Shown here: positions 1-10,119 of the stretch, piece by piece | Layout of the letters: the number at the start of each line of letters is the position of its first letter | Numbering within the stretch: the first letter of the stretch is position 1 | Assembly (NCBI GenBank): GCA_910589415.1 | Contig: OU342631.1 | Span: forward strand, 56,882,598-56,946,597 | Reading direction: 5' to 3' | Length of the DNA stretch: 64,000 nt | Source of the DNA: Malachius bipustulatus | Taxonomy: Eukaryota; Arthropoda; Insecta; Coleoptera; Melyridae | Translations under genes and position numbers: made by a program | Notes under the pieces: generated by a model | The model's input: only the letters and a program-made list of their open reading frames with translations | Database searches by the model: none | What the model was told of the DNA's origin: nothing

Positions 1-23
1 GTAATTTCTTTTTAAATCCCCAC

Positions 24-76
24 GACCCCTCTGTTCCGTTTCGGGTTCAAAGGAATCTGAACGGAGCGAGAGGGGA
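24..76. repeat. short inverted repeat at window edge
   Basis: A run reading CCCCTCTGTTCCG is answered by CGGAGCGAGAGGGG, giving a short imperfect hairpin. Similar GAGCGAG/GAGAGGG words recur near 125-145. Function unknown; possibly the edge of a repeat that continues to the left. Confidence 0.35.
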
Positions 77-379
77 TACACCCTCTGCTCGCAATTTTTT
101 GGCTCTTTTATTCTAAATTTAAAATCGAGCGAGTAGAGAGGGTTGCAACATATTACAAAATTCGCTAATTTGTTCAGTTGATTAGAAAATTAGTAGCAAC
201 GCGTCCTCCAGTAAAGCATAGCTGGCTATAGGTACACAAACAATTTTCAAAAATTTAAAATGAATTTCAAAAAAACAAATAATAGAAATATCTCTAGTAA
301 AATGATGATAACAAACTTAATAAAAACCAATTTAGGAAGGTGGATAGAACACATTATGTGTGCAGAAAGAAATATTTCA

Positions 380-1110
380 AAAGGTAGTTATAATCTTAAA
401 ATATTTTCTGACTCTTCGGGATGGAGATCTTACAGCAAAGGAGAGAAAATTAATGGTTTCTAGGATAACCAAGTTATAGTTATAAATCAGGATATCAATT
501 ATTTGGAAATATTGGCAACGTTCAATGGACTAAAAAATAGCACACAAAATTGTAATGTTCTTCTAAGAATTTACAATAAAACGAGTATTGCGTAAATCAA
601 TAAAATGGGAGGAGCTAGGTATAAACATCTGGAAATTAAGTGGCTAAGCAACGATAGGAATGGTCAGCTTAGAAATATTTATGTTTTCGCATCATATATT
701 AATAACATCCAAAGGAAAATACAATAGCGAACAGATCCACAAATAGGTACGTAATTGGAATACGAACTGAATAACAAATACTTAAAAAGTGAAATTTGCA
801 GAGAATTCGGTGAATCAGCTATCGATTTATTTGCTTCAAAGTTCAATGCAAAATATGGAAAATATTATATTTCAGCGTCTACTAAAGATCCAGACTCTCG
901 TGCCGTAGACGCCTTCACGGAGCGGCAAATATTTCTACGCGTTCCTACCATTCCATATTATAATACCTAACAAATGTAATCAATAAAATAATTTCAGATA
1001 AAGTGAAAGGAATTCTAGTTGTTCGCAAATGGGAATCGCAACCATGGTACACAATGTTTCCAAAAAAAACCAATTTATATTCCCATTCTTTACATCCAGA
1101 GCGATACATG
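380..1110 (+). pseudogene. DIRS-type retrotransposon RNase H / pol C-terminal relic
   Basis: Translation across several stops and frame changes gives the RNase H-like end of DIRS-type pol: a FSDSSGW start, then INYLEILATFNGLK, NKTSIA, a MGG-RYKHLE stretch, DLFASKFNAKYG, DPDSRAVDAFT and finally KGILVVRKWESQPWYTMF. This order of motifs is characteristic of DIRS elements, which carry reverse transcriptase and RNase H and integrate with a tyrosine recombinase instead of a DDE integrase. The reading frame is broken by stops (for example TAA near 594 and TAG near 725), so it cannot make protein. The recombinase part lies about 1.3 kb downstream at 2368-2580, so the two are probably remains of one copy separated by later insertions. 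The upstream reverse transcriptase would be to the left of the window or lost. Confidence 0.75.
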
Positions 1111-1345
1111 ATCTATTCACCTTGCAGGTATAAATACCCATTGTGCAGAACAATTTGCCTGGTCATAGGAGTTAGATCTATTCTACGAACAAGCCTGCCG
1201 ACGATGTATCGAAGTTTTGATTGCATTGGTTTCCCAAAACACAGCGAAACAATACTCCACTTACCTCAAAAGGTGATGGGAATATTGTACAGCTATAAAA
1301 TATGATGCATAATCCTACAAATTAATAGTTATTTATGTATCAAGG

Positions 1346-1450
1346 GAGTTATGAGGATGTTAATTACAGAGGGCAACATATTGAAATCCCGAAGGACGTT
1401 AGTCCCGAGGGATTGTTAAGTTGCCCGAGGTTATTAACATCCAATAACTC
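1346..1450. repeat. 105-bp foldback inverted repeat (MITE-like)
   Basis: GAGTTAT-GGATGTTAAT-GGGCAAC at the left is matched in reverse complement by GTTGCCC-GTTATTAACATCC-ATAACTC at the right, leaving almost no loop around the centre near 1398. The word AAGGGAGTTA recurs at about 1342 and 1727. It lies inside the span of the DIRS relic, so it is likely a small DNA element inserted there. No coding capacity. Confidence 0.6.
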
Positions 1451-1865
1451 ACGTGATATATAAATAATTTTATTTCATATTGTACTGTACATATTGTACT
1501 TGAAATATAACAACCAAATCTGTTTAAAATTAAACGAATAATAATGCTTTCTGATTATTAAACAAATGTTTTTAATAATTGAGTAAGCATGATTACTATG
1601 GATATATCAACTGAAAAGTTTATAGAAAATGACATATGAAATCCAAATATTGTTGGTTACCAGAATTAAACAATTAGTAATAATAGAGGGAGTTTAAGAG
1701 TAATAACAGTCCAGTATAACTCCCAAGGGAGTTAGGAATATGTTTATAGTTACGGTAACCAAGCGTTTATCTAGTTATAATGTATTAGTATGAAATAAAT
1801 ACTATAATCACATTCCTAAATTTTCCCAAATTAGATTCAGGAACTTCCTTCACATCAGTAAATTT

Positions 1866-2078
1866 ATGGGGAAATTTAAAAAACTAAAACAAGACCCAAA
1901 GCACTTTATTATGAACCTTAATAACGACTATCACCTGCCAAATAAAAACTATGACCAAATTATTGATAAATTTTCACAGCTAAAGTTTAGAAAAAAGGTT
2001 TTGACCACTTTGATGAACCTTTTCTTGTGTATTTCTGAACCAATATTGAAACTGAAAAAACAGTCGAGTGCAGCATAA
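1866..2078 (+). other. unrecognised short ORF in the DIRS interval
   Basis: A 70-codon open frame, rich in Lys, Asn and Leu, between the two recognisable DIRS fragments. I see no diagnostic motif. It may be a remnant of the recombinase N-terminal region, since it has the same orientation and is appropriately placed, but this is only position-based inference. It could equally be chance in AT-rich DNA. Confidence 0.2.
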
Positions 2079-2285
2079 AACACTTGTTTTGAAAATACGA
2101 AAATATGTATATACAGGGTTGCAATACATTTTTTAAGGGTGGTGGCTGTAACTTAGGGGATTTTAAAGTGGGGGTTGTTTTTATTCTGTCATGTTATAGA
2201 GCTTTTAAAACTATAATAAAATCCCCTCTATTCGGTACGATTATCTCAACCTGTATATGAGATATGGTCTGGTCAATTAAGTCTA

Positions 2286-2300
2286 GGACACCCTGTATAG
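2286..2300. repeat. transposon-end motif GGACACCCTGTATA
   Basis: This word (reverse complement TATACAGGGTGTCC) is the terminal motif shared by the foldback elements at 23337-24229, 36268-37237 and others in this window. Here it sits directly left of the recombinase relic and probably marks one end of an element covering roughly 2108-2300; the partner end would be TATACAGGGTT near 2108. Confidence 0.45.
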
Positions 2301-2367
2301 AAATTACGGCCAATTAGAGAAAACCGGTCAATTCTGGTATACAAAAAATTCCACAAAGCAGCTACCT

Positions 2368-2580
2368 ACTAACCAAACTATAAGCCGATGGATCAAAGAA
2401 GTACTTAGCGAAAGCGGTATTGATACTTCAATGTTTTCTGGGTGTAGTACCAAACACGCATCCACATCAGCTGTCCTGAGAGGAGGCCTAAATATTGAAA
2501 CCATTAGTGAAACGGTGGGCTAGTCCGAAAACACAAACATTTTCAAAAAATTCTATAGCAGACCATTGGAGCAACCAAGC
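2368..2580 (+). pseudogene. DIRS-type tyrosine recombinase C-terminal relic
   Basis: The frame starting at 2368 reads the C-terminal catalytic part of a DIRS/Ngaro-type tyrosine recombinase: TISRWIKEVL, then a CSTKHASTSAVLRGGLNIETI block (cf. the usual RHAATSAA-type box with its catalytic His), and KKFYSRP, where the Tyr would be the nucleophile. A TAG at 2521-2523 stands where the family has a conserved Trp, so the copy is dead. In an intact element this enzyme integrates a circular cDNA without target-site duplication. The same-strand RNase H relic at 380-1110 is probably from the same copy. Family identification is firm; the exact clade is not. Confidence 0.8.
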
Positions 2581-2872
2581 AATACTTGAAATACCAAGAA
2601 ATGCTTAAAGAACGTCATATGAACATAGAAAATGTTAAGTAATTATTATTAATTATTGTAATTTACCTATTTCTCTTTTTTAAATTAATATCCGGTAAAA
2701 TAGATCCATATTCTTTTAATATCTAAAGGTGTTCATAATGTAATTAACCCGCGAGTGGTCGCTAGGTGTCTTTAAACCATTATTTACACCATTGTGTTTA
2801 AACTGTAATTATTATTCTGTTATTTGAACTCGTACAATCTTGTCGATTTTTCAAGCTTAGTTTATAGCCTTA

Positions 2873-3496
2873 AGCCGGCCACTCACTATACTGCAGCGCA
2901 GTACGACAGGATCGTACTATGAAATTGTACAACTTCGCAGACAATTGTATACGGCCACTCACTATCCAGCCGTGCAGTATTGGGCAGTTCTCGTCGAGTA
3001 GAGACGTCGGACAATGAGAAAAATTTGTAATTAGCAGCAGCTGTAATTTGTGTTTGTAAATCAAAAAATGAAAGAAAAGATATAATATACTAATCGAAAA
3101 TGTTGCTGCAAGGAATGGTTGCTAAAAATAAATCAATTGTGATTGAATCAAAATGTTTATATATTACAAAAAACTCCTTAAAAAAAATTATTGTATTTAC
3201 TAGACATATCTATTTATTAAAAACCCCAAATTTATTGAAATAAACAGCTAATAAGCACGTAAGCACGTACTTTGTTGTATGATTTTGCCGGCCATCGCCA
3301 CACACGCTCCAATTCATATCCAATTGCATGCGATCCGACAAAATTGTACTGCTGCAGTTAAAAAGTTTTAACTGCAAGACGAGCCGATCCAACTCGGTCC
3401 GACTTCGTCGGTCGTAGACACACACTATCAAATATCGTACGATCTTGTCGAATCCAACCAAATTGTACTGCGCCGCAGTACCGTGAGTGGCCGGCT
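2873..3496. mobile_element. PIF/Harbinger-like non-autonomous element (MITE)
   Basis: Termini AGCCGGCCACTCAC and GTGAGTGGCCGGCT are perfect inverted repeats, continued inward by ACTGCAGCGCAGTAC / GTACTGCGCCGCAGT. They are flanked by TTA on both sides (2870-2872 and 3497-3499). A 3-bp TTA target duplication is the hallmark of PIF/Harbinger transposons. The 624-bp interior holds only chance ORFs, plus a second internal copy of the GGCCACTCACTAT word near 2955. It must have been mobilised in trans. What I see: TIRs and duplication. What I infer: the superfamily. Confidence 0.75.
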
Positions 3497-3500
3497 TTAA

Positions 3501-3869
3501 GAAGAAACATAGGAATTCATTACAGGTATTTGTAATGAAAATCGGGTAAATTTATTTTTTATGGACACTTCATTCACCGCAGTTGCAGCTGCGCCAGCTA
3601 AACGCTCATTAGCGACCACCCATGTCACTCAACTGCTCTTATGTTTAGGTCTGCTAGCTATATGCAAGAGTTGCTCTAATTTCTTCATCTGAATTTATTT
3701 GTTGTGTTTATGGTATACCGAGTATTTGGCTGTTAGTTTAGCTCAGAATAAATTCAGTTTGTGTTATCTAATGTAAAAAATACTATAGTTATCTATCAAA
3801 AAAATGTATGTTGGCAAGTTAACATTATTCCCTTTTATTTGAAAATACCTACAACAAATATTGCTAACA
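3501..3869. other. no recognisable gene
   Basis: AT-rich sequence between two MITEs. It contains a GCGACCACC/GCTAGCGACCACT word that recurs near 2755 and 4300. I see no coding region. Confidence 0.5.
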
Positions 3870-4231
3870 CAGAGTGCTCGGTGATCGGACAGCCAAAATA
3901 AAATTTCATATACAAAACCGAATCACAAGCATAAAAAAATAACTTTTTCAGGCTTCATTCAGGAAATATTCCCAAAAATGTAAAACTAAATCATCTATAA
4001 ATATTTTTTGTTTCAGTACCTACTTAGATAGCCAAATTAAAATTTTATCAAAAATTTCATTAAAATTAAAATGTTTATTTGTTTTATTAAAAATAATAGC
4101 TTTTTCCAGGTAGGGCTTTGTTTAGGAAATACTCAGGCAAAAAAAACAACGCTTGATCTGGAAATTCTTCTTTATGCTTCTAATGAGGTTTTGTAAATTT
4201 AATTTTAGATGTCCGATCACCAAACACCCTG
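3870..4231. mobile_element. 362-bp MITE with about 23-bp TIRs
   Basis: The left end CAGAGTGCTCGGTGATCGGAC is the near-perfect reverse complement of the right end, which reads GTCCGATCACC then AAACACCCTG. The interior has a diverged internal duplication (two copies of a TTTTTCAGG/CCAGG-TTT-AGGAAATA word pattern). No ORF. The right end resembles the ACACCCTGTA termini common in this window. I could not assign a target duplication. Confidence 0.65.
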
Positions 4232-4342
4232 TATTGTAATTCTCAGTGCTTTTTATTACACATTTGCTTGTTGATTCTACATGCGAGCGACATGCTCGCT
4301 AGCGACCACTGGAGGAGGTTACGAGGATACTTACGAGGAGGA

Positions 4343-5500
4343 GATTGTGAAATATAATTAAGGAATTAACCGACTTACCTACTTGTAGGAAGGTTAACTC
4401 CAACTATGTGAACAATCTCCTCCGAAGTAATTATATCCCGCCTTCATCCCCAACTAACCTCTTTCGGGATCTATTTTTCTTTGCAACAAAACGGAAATGA
4501 ATCAGTACAGAACGGTAAGCAGGATATAGGCGAGAGATAATATTCATTACTTTTACTTCAAACATTGTGACTAAACTCCACCAAGATACGATAACTGCAG
4601 GTCGCCACCTTAAAACAGAAGTAGCTTTAGTCCATTTTTGCCAAAAATGAGATTTTTATAAAAAACAATAGAGTAAGGTGTCGCCGATCGAATGCAGAAC
4701 TAATCTAAGTCCTTAATTTTATTTATCCCGTTTTAGGTAAATTACAAATAAGCTTATGTCCAAGGGTGTCCAAATTTTTAATGCAGAACTATCCTAAGTT
4801 CGCGAGAAAGAACCTATGTCAATGCTCCAGTAAATAATTTTCAGTGCAGAACTATACTTATTACCATAACGTAACCTATGTTAGTGTTGTTAGTGTTGTG
4901 TTAGGACTTATATTAGTTCTGCTTTCAAATAACATCCCAAAGAACAAATTGTGGACTTAGCTTATAATTCTGCTTCGAAATTTTGAAAAACTATTTTTTT
5001 TACGATCAATGCCCATTTAGCTCTAACTGCAAGATAACCTTCAAGGATATACTGTTTTTTGAACAAATAGAAGCTTTGCGGCTTTTATTGCTAAGCGAAC
5101 ATTGAGAGTTTTGATCTTAAGCTAATGAAATGAACTCTCAGAAGTATACTATGTCCAAAACACATAACTAACCTAAGTCCAGAAAATGGACTTGGAATAC
5201 TTACCAGTTTAAAAAATATTCCATATCCATCTTTTTCTTTAACTTATACGTTTCCTAATTAATTCATGCTGATTTTGAAACTGTGCATATTTAAAATACT
5301 TGTAAAATTAATATGTGTGTAATTAAAGCAGCTAGAGAAAAAAAAAATTTCCTGAAAAATGAAAATTTTACACTTGGGCTACTTCTGTTTTAAGGTGACG
5401 GGGTGTTCATAGTATAATAATTACTTCGGAGAAGATTGCTCATACAATTGGAATTAACCATTTTCCAGGTAAGTCGATTCATTCCATAATTATACGAGGT
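4343..5500. mobile_element. inverted-repeat element with a second element nested inside
   Basis: An about 90-bp outer inverted repeat pairs 4343-4432 with 5413-5500: the shared words are GGTAAGTCG, GTTAA, GATTG and TCGGAG-AATTAC, read in opposite directions. Inside it lies a second inverted pair at 4601-4625 and 5377-5400 (GTCGCCACCTTAAAACAGAA against TTCTGTTTTAAGGTGAC). The interior contains three roughly 85-bp-spaced copies of a TGCAGAACTA word (about 4693, 4783, 4847). No coding potential. Confidence 0.6.
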
Positions 5501-5938
5501 AAATTTTTTTTCACGGGCCATTAATTATTACCTACTTGTTTATACTTGTTAGACGACACATGTTTATATGAACATTTTTTACCTACCGATCTATAGTTAG
5601 TTTAAACTAAAAAATCAATGTTGTAGGTATATTATTTAATCAACAATTCATTTTTTATATTACCTCGACATGAAAACAGTAACACGAATTTTTACCTAAT
5701 CTTTGCATTATTTGTGACGGAAGTCTAGATGATTTGTCAAAAAAGTGATTCAAGGCCTAGATTTGAGCACATGCTTATCATGCTCGATTATACGGGGTTT
5801 CAGCAATAATTCTTTACGCGTCAGAAAAAAAAAAACATGACAAGCTTTCGACAAGACTTGAACCTTACGAAAAAGTAATGGTACCTATGAAGTATAATAA
5901 TTATAAGTTTAATAACGAATGTTACAAACGTAATACTT
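5501..5938. other. no recognisable gene; left flank of LTR element
   Basis: AT-rich non-coding sequence. Its last four bases, ACTT (5935-5938), are the left target-site duplicate of the LTR element. Confidence 0.6.
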
Positions 5939-6138
5939 TGTAACGTGAATACGTCACCTGTTGTCCTCTTTGCAAAGCTTCCCTCGTTTTAAAGAGAATT
6001 GTAAAATTACAGTTCCCTACAACTCCCTATAATATAGATCGCATCTTTGAACTGACTACCCACACCATATTCTGGCGCTGGTACTGTCTGGATAATTCAC
6101 TACTAGATGGCATTGCACGTTTCGTTTCACTAGGATTT

Positions 6139-6215
6139 TGAGTTCCTTTCAGGAACCAAATAAGTTGTCGTTTCAGTCCGATCCTGAGTTCCTTTCAGGA
6201 ACCAAATAAGTTGTC
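6139..6215 (+). promoter_or_regulatory. tandem 31-bp repeats in LTR U3-like region
   Basis: Two 31-bp copies at 6139-6169 and 6185-6215, identical by eye, each centred on the inverted repeat GTTCCT-TTC-AGGAAC. Duplicated palindromic motifs in an LTR are usually transcription-factor sites; the factor is unknown. The same pair recurs in the 3' LTR at 17074-17150. Confidence 0.55.
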
Positions 6216-6840
6216 AACTGTCAATCAGATTTCAGTATCTGCCCGTGACATTTCTCCTTTCACCAACCGAAGGCGGATTTCCTCTCAAGTTCACGGAACT
6301 GAATTCACTTCCTTTTTACCTGTCGACCAGGAAAGATTATTCTCTTAACCGTTCCCGTACGAGGCCTGTTATACAGGGTAAGTCGCCATTACGGATATTC
6401 TGAAGATAGGTTTTAATTCGATTATTACTTATTTTTAGCTTTGGGAATTTTATCTTAACTCTACCTTATACCTTTATCTTTACCTTTCCCTTTGGTAAAT
6501 ACCTTCCCTTCTCCGGTATCTACTAATATCCGGATTTATTGTCTATCGTGACCGAGGGAGCCATCTTGGACTAGGAAACAAAGGGAGCGTGGCCCATTTC
6601 TGTTCTTCAACTATCTAATTGATCCTTGCATCGTTTTCACTTATCCATGGTGAAACAAATCAACGTTTTGGTGATTTTCAACGACAGCAGAACATTTCCC
6701 GGTGCTAGTGCTGTTTTGGTTGTTCAATCCTAGGAGTCTCATCAGGGCGTCGTCTCTGCACCTGCTGCTTTCTCTGGAGACTTCAATGCCTGATTGAGCA
6801 CCACCCCTAGCAAAGTCCAGGAGTTATTAATATCCTTTTT

Positions 6841-6860
6841 ACTGTCAAAATAAAGACAGT
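6841..6860 (+). terminator. candidate LTR poly(A) signal in a hairpin loop
   Basis: ACTGTC and GACAGT form a perfect 6-bp stem around the loop AAAATAAA, which contains the polyadenylation hexamer AATAAA (6849-6854). The functional copy would be the 3' LTR one at 17776-17795. Presenting AATAAA in a stem-loop recalls retroviral poly(A) hairpins; that comparison is inference. Confidence 0.55.
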
Positions 6861-7608
6861 TTTTACCTCAATCAGCTTCATCCCGGAAACTGTAAGTGTT
6901 GTCTTTTATTTTATCTCACCGATCATGACGAGGAAGGACTAGAAGATCAGTGCTAACTTAGTAAATTAATTAATTACCACTCACGAACTTTATCTTTCCC
7001 GATATAAATGATATCGGAAGTATTTTATTCTTTTGTACACAGGTGTACAAAGTAAAGGATCCTTTATTTTCAAACAAACTGATTGTTTAAACATATTTAT
7101 ATCAGATTTAAAGCTTTTAAAATAAGACAGGATAATTATTTGATTTTAAATTAAACAGGAAATGTAAACCATAATTTGCTCATTAAACATCTGTCCATTT
7201 TAACTTATTCTTTGAAAATCACATTAACATCTTTATAACCCTAAATCTACTTTTTATTAGTTCTTCATAGAGTTTAGGTAGCACAATAAAAATAAGAACT
7301 CGAGCAAATCGAGTTAATAAGAACTGAAGAACTCTTTGGCATCCCTAACCTACCTTAAATGCCTATATATAGGGTGTACCTTTTTAAATAATTAAAGCAG
7401 CAGAATAACTAGCACTCTGATAGTATTTGATTCAGTTTTCAAGTTATTCAACTTCATTGTCTTCAGAGAAATTTGTCGTGAAAGTTTCTTTTGCAGTATT
7501 ATCGTTTTGCCGAAACAACATTTTGCCCTTCGCTTGCACTGCAAGCTCTCGTTACTACTACTTTCGACATTTCCTGATAATAATAAATTATCTTGCTCAC
7601 GCTGCAAT

Positions 7609-7633
7609 TGGCATTTCCCCGGCGGGAATCGAA
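7609..7633 (+). promoter_or_regulatory. primer-binding site for minus-strand DNA synthesis
   Basis: Two bases after the 5' LTR the sequence begins TGG and continues for about 25 nt. Its reverse complement ends in CCA and contains TTCGATTCCCG, the T-loop/T-stem pattern of a tRNA 3' half. The spacing from the LTR is right for a primer-binding site. I could not match it to a specific tRNA with confidence. Confidence 0.7.
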
Positions 7634-8727
7634 TTCACCCTCAAACTTTGGATTAGAAACTACCTTAATTAAATAAAAGCACTTGATCTCTTCCTAGTTC
7701 CCATTATAAATGGAAAATTGATATTAACGTCATAAATTACTTTGTTCAGATGTATCGTACAGTTATCTTACTTTTTTTTTAATGCATGATTATTATAGTT
7801 GCATGAACTCGCATGTTAGTCTAAGAATGTCTTAGTTAGTTATTGTGTTTTTTACTGCTGGTGAATAATAGTGTCGTGACGCGAAAATACCTTATCTTCT
7901 TACCGCTACACTGCCGCTAAAGGGTAACCTTGCAAAAGGAGCTTTACGGAGTGGTTGTTAATACTGTCGCGAAGGTCTCGAGTAAGCTTTGGGAGAAGTT
8001 TGACTCCGTGCAAAGAGGATACTCTTAAGAGAGCTCTGCGATCAAACTGTCTTTGAAAGTTACATCCAAACATTCCCTTCATTAACATTATCCCATACCT
8101 TCGCTCATGAATTTTAAGTTAAATTCGAAATATCTGAATTATCGATCAGCTGTTCCAACTGGTGTCCCTCTGTCATTGTCATACGCTGACAGATTGCTAA
8201 AGCAACGACAATTCTTTACGTCTAACGTAGAAAGTGAATTCTTTACGTGTAAAGATACGTCATGGTGACATGTACTTCTTCCGATCCCTACCTTACCGAC
8301 TCTAGAGAATATCTGTACTTACCGACATACCTATGCATATTTAAATATTGCCTTATCTTATCTTAGTATCTCTCTAGATTACCTTTATCTCTCTCTCTAC
8401 TAAGAAATTATATCTTATATCGGTATTTTAGTTCTTTTGAAATACCGTGACCTATTTTTCGTTTTAAAACGAAGGGAATTCTTTTGAATTTAAATCTCTC
8501 TCTCTCTCACTTGTACTGGTGACGCGACGTCACAGCCAAGTCAAGTAGGCCAGGTTTATTCTTCCTTATATAGGCCAGGTTCATTCTTTCCTTATTTAGG
8601 CCAGGTACACTAGGTGCTACGTTGCCTACCTGTGCTGATAATACTACTGTCTTCTCTCTAGAATAAAATAAAAAAAATTTTATTCTCATCTATCTATACT
8701 ATATTATAGTACCTACATTTTTCTAAA
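7634..8727 (+). other. untranslated leader of the LTR element
   Basis: About 1.1 kb without a convincing ORF on the element's strand. It has many TATCT/TTATCT words at 8345-8425, a CT-rich tract near 8490-8510, and 2-3 tandem copies of a TAGGCCAGGTT unit between 8547 and 8612. It would hold the dimerisation and packaging signals of the genomic RNA and a splice donor, none of which I can pinpoint. Confidence 0.6.
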
Positions 8728-10119
8728 ATGAATCCCGCTTCAGCCCTGCTCAGCGATGAGCTTACCTATGAGATTGCGTTGAGGAACCAAACACCTCAAA
8801 GTACGCAAGACAAGCGAAGGAAACAATTCCGAGCGCTTATTAATAGGGAAGATTCTACGGTAGCGTTAGAGTCACCCTACGATTTTGATAAGGATCTTTC
8901 TGAAATCAAAGCAACTTTGCTAGATTTAAAGAAAAAGATTCCTGAAGCTTCTGGATTGTTCACTGATCTTGCAAGCAGACGTATCCCTTTTCGAGTGGAT
9001 CATGTTATCGCTCGAATAAACAGATTAAATGTTGAAGCTGATGCTTCTAAGAAATTTCATAGAGATGAGGCTTATGGAGAAGCACTCCAGTTGGAGGGAG
9101 AATGGCTTCTGAAGTTGGATGAGAATGAACCGGTCGTTCCTCCTGTTTCTGATATCTCGCAATCATCTACCTCAACAGCTAGTACCAAGTACAGTGTCCC
9201 TGTACATAAGTGGAACCTAAGGTTTTCAGGCTCTAGTAAAGACAACCTGATTTATTTCCTAGAAAGGGTTCGAGAACTGCAAATCTCGCGGAATGTTTCC
9301 GATGAGAATCTTTTTACTTCAGCAGTTGACTTATTTGAGGATAAGGCCCTCACCTGGTATCGCAGTGTTGCCGGTTCGTTAAAATCTTGGCAGGAAATTA
9401 AGTTAAAGTTGAAGGAAACTTTCTTACCCCTATCTTACGATGATGATCTTCTCAATGAGATAAATCATCGCACTCAAGGAGAAGAGGAGCTAGTAGCCCT
9501 GTATGTAGCCTCCATGAAAGAACTTTTCAAAAGACTTTCAATTATTCCCTCAGAGGAGGAACAGTTTAAGATCATAAAGCGGAATCTACACCCCTACTTC
9601 TTGAACCATTTGGCTCTGGTTGAAGTGTCAACTGCCAATGAGATTATCTCTATATGCAAGAAACTAGAAGACAATAGGGCCATGATTTCTAAATATCGAC
9701 CCCCTCCCTCAAAGAAGGTGCATAGCCTCCTTAGCTCAGACCTGGCATGTCCAGATGAGGCCATTCTAACATCGGCAAAACATTCCTTTGTCACTTCAAG
9801 GCCAACTTCTCGTCTTTCAGGAAAACGTGATGCAGGTCACGACCAAGTTTCTCTACCTTTCTGTTGGAATTGTTCTAACCAGGGTCATCTCTACCCTAAA
9901 TGTCGAAAACCCAAAACTATTTTCTGCTACGGTTGTGGAAAGAAAGATGTTTTTAAACCAAAATGTCCCTCTTGCTCACCGAACTATTCTCGCCCAAAAA
10001 ACGAGAAGACTGCGCGTCAGGGTGCAACGCAGCAGGAGCCAAGACACCCAAAAGTATCTCTCCCTTCGAAGAGGCCCGTGGATACAAACCACGCAAGCCC
10101 CTCCGAAAACCAAAAGTAA
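8728..10119 (+). CDS. gag: Gag polyprotein of gypsy-type element
   Basis: A 463-residue intact frame encoding the structural protein that assembles virus-like particles and packages the element RNA. The N-terminal ~150 residues are charged and helical-looking. A retrotransposon-gag capsid domain follows at about residues 165-290, with the ALTWYRSV and KLKETFLP landmarks. The C-terminus has zinc knuckles: the first, C-X2-C-X4-H-X4-C at residues 379-392, is canonical. The second (CYGC...CPSC, from about residue 400) has Val where the His should be, so it probably does not bind zinc normally. The start is the first ATG after a long leader. The last 157 nt overlap pol in the -1 frame, where a slippery heptamer sits, so Gag is also the N-terminal part of a Gag-Pol fusion. 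Confidence 0.93.
   Translation: MNPASALLSDELTYEIALRNQTPQSTQDKRRKQFRALINREDSTVALESPYDFDKDLSEIKATLLDLKKKIPEASGLFTDLASRRIPFRVDHVIARINRLNVEADASKKFHRDEAYGEALQLEGEWLLKLDENEPVVPPVSDISQSSTSTASTKYSVPVHKWNLRFSGSSKDNLIYFLERVRELQISRNVSDENLFTSAVDLFEDKALTWYRSVAGSLKSWQEIKLKLKETFLPLSYDDDLLNEINHRTQGEEELVALYVASMKELFKRLSIIPSEEEQFKIIKRNLHPYFLNHLALVEVSTANEIISICKKLEDNRAMISKYRPPPSKKVHSLLSSDLACPDEAILTSAKHSFVTSRPTSRLSGKRDAGHDQVSLPFCWNCSNQGHLYPKCRKPKTIFCYGCGKKDVFKPKCPSCSPNYSRPKNEKTARQGATQQEPRHPKVSLPSKRPVDTNHASPSENQK

Larger units (their letters stand above)
5939..7606 (+). repeat. 5' LTR of the gypsy-type element
   Basis: A TG...CA-bounded 1668-bp repeat. Visible internal structure: a 31-bp direct repeat at 6139-6169 and 6185-6215 (46-bp period), each copy holding GTTCCT-TTC-AGGAAC; a hairpin with AATAAA in its loop at 6841-6860; and a perfect palindrome TTTGTACAC-AG-GTGTACAAA at 7032-7051. 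CCTATAATATA near 6030 is a candidate core promoter. Its right boundary was set by comparison with the 3' LTR. Confidence 0.95.

Noticed and set aside
9952..9958. TTTAAAC as the frameshift heptamer
   Set aside because: It is a known slippery heptamer but is out of phase with the gag codons, and it overlaps the stop (TAA at 9954) that opens the pol frame.
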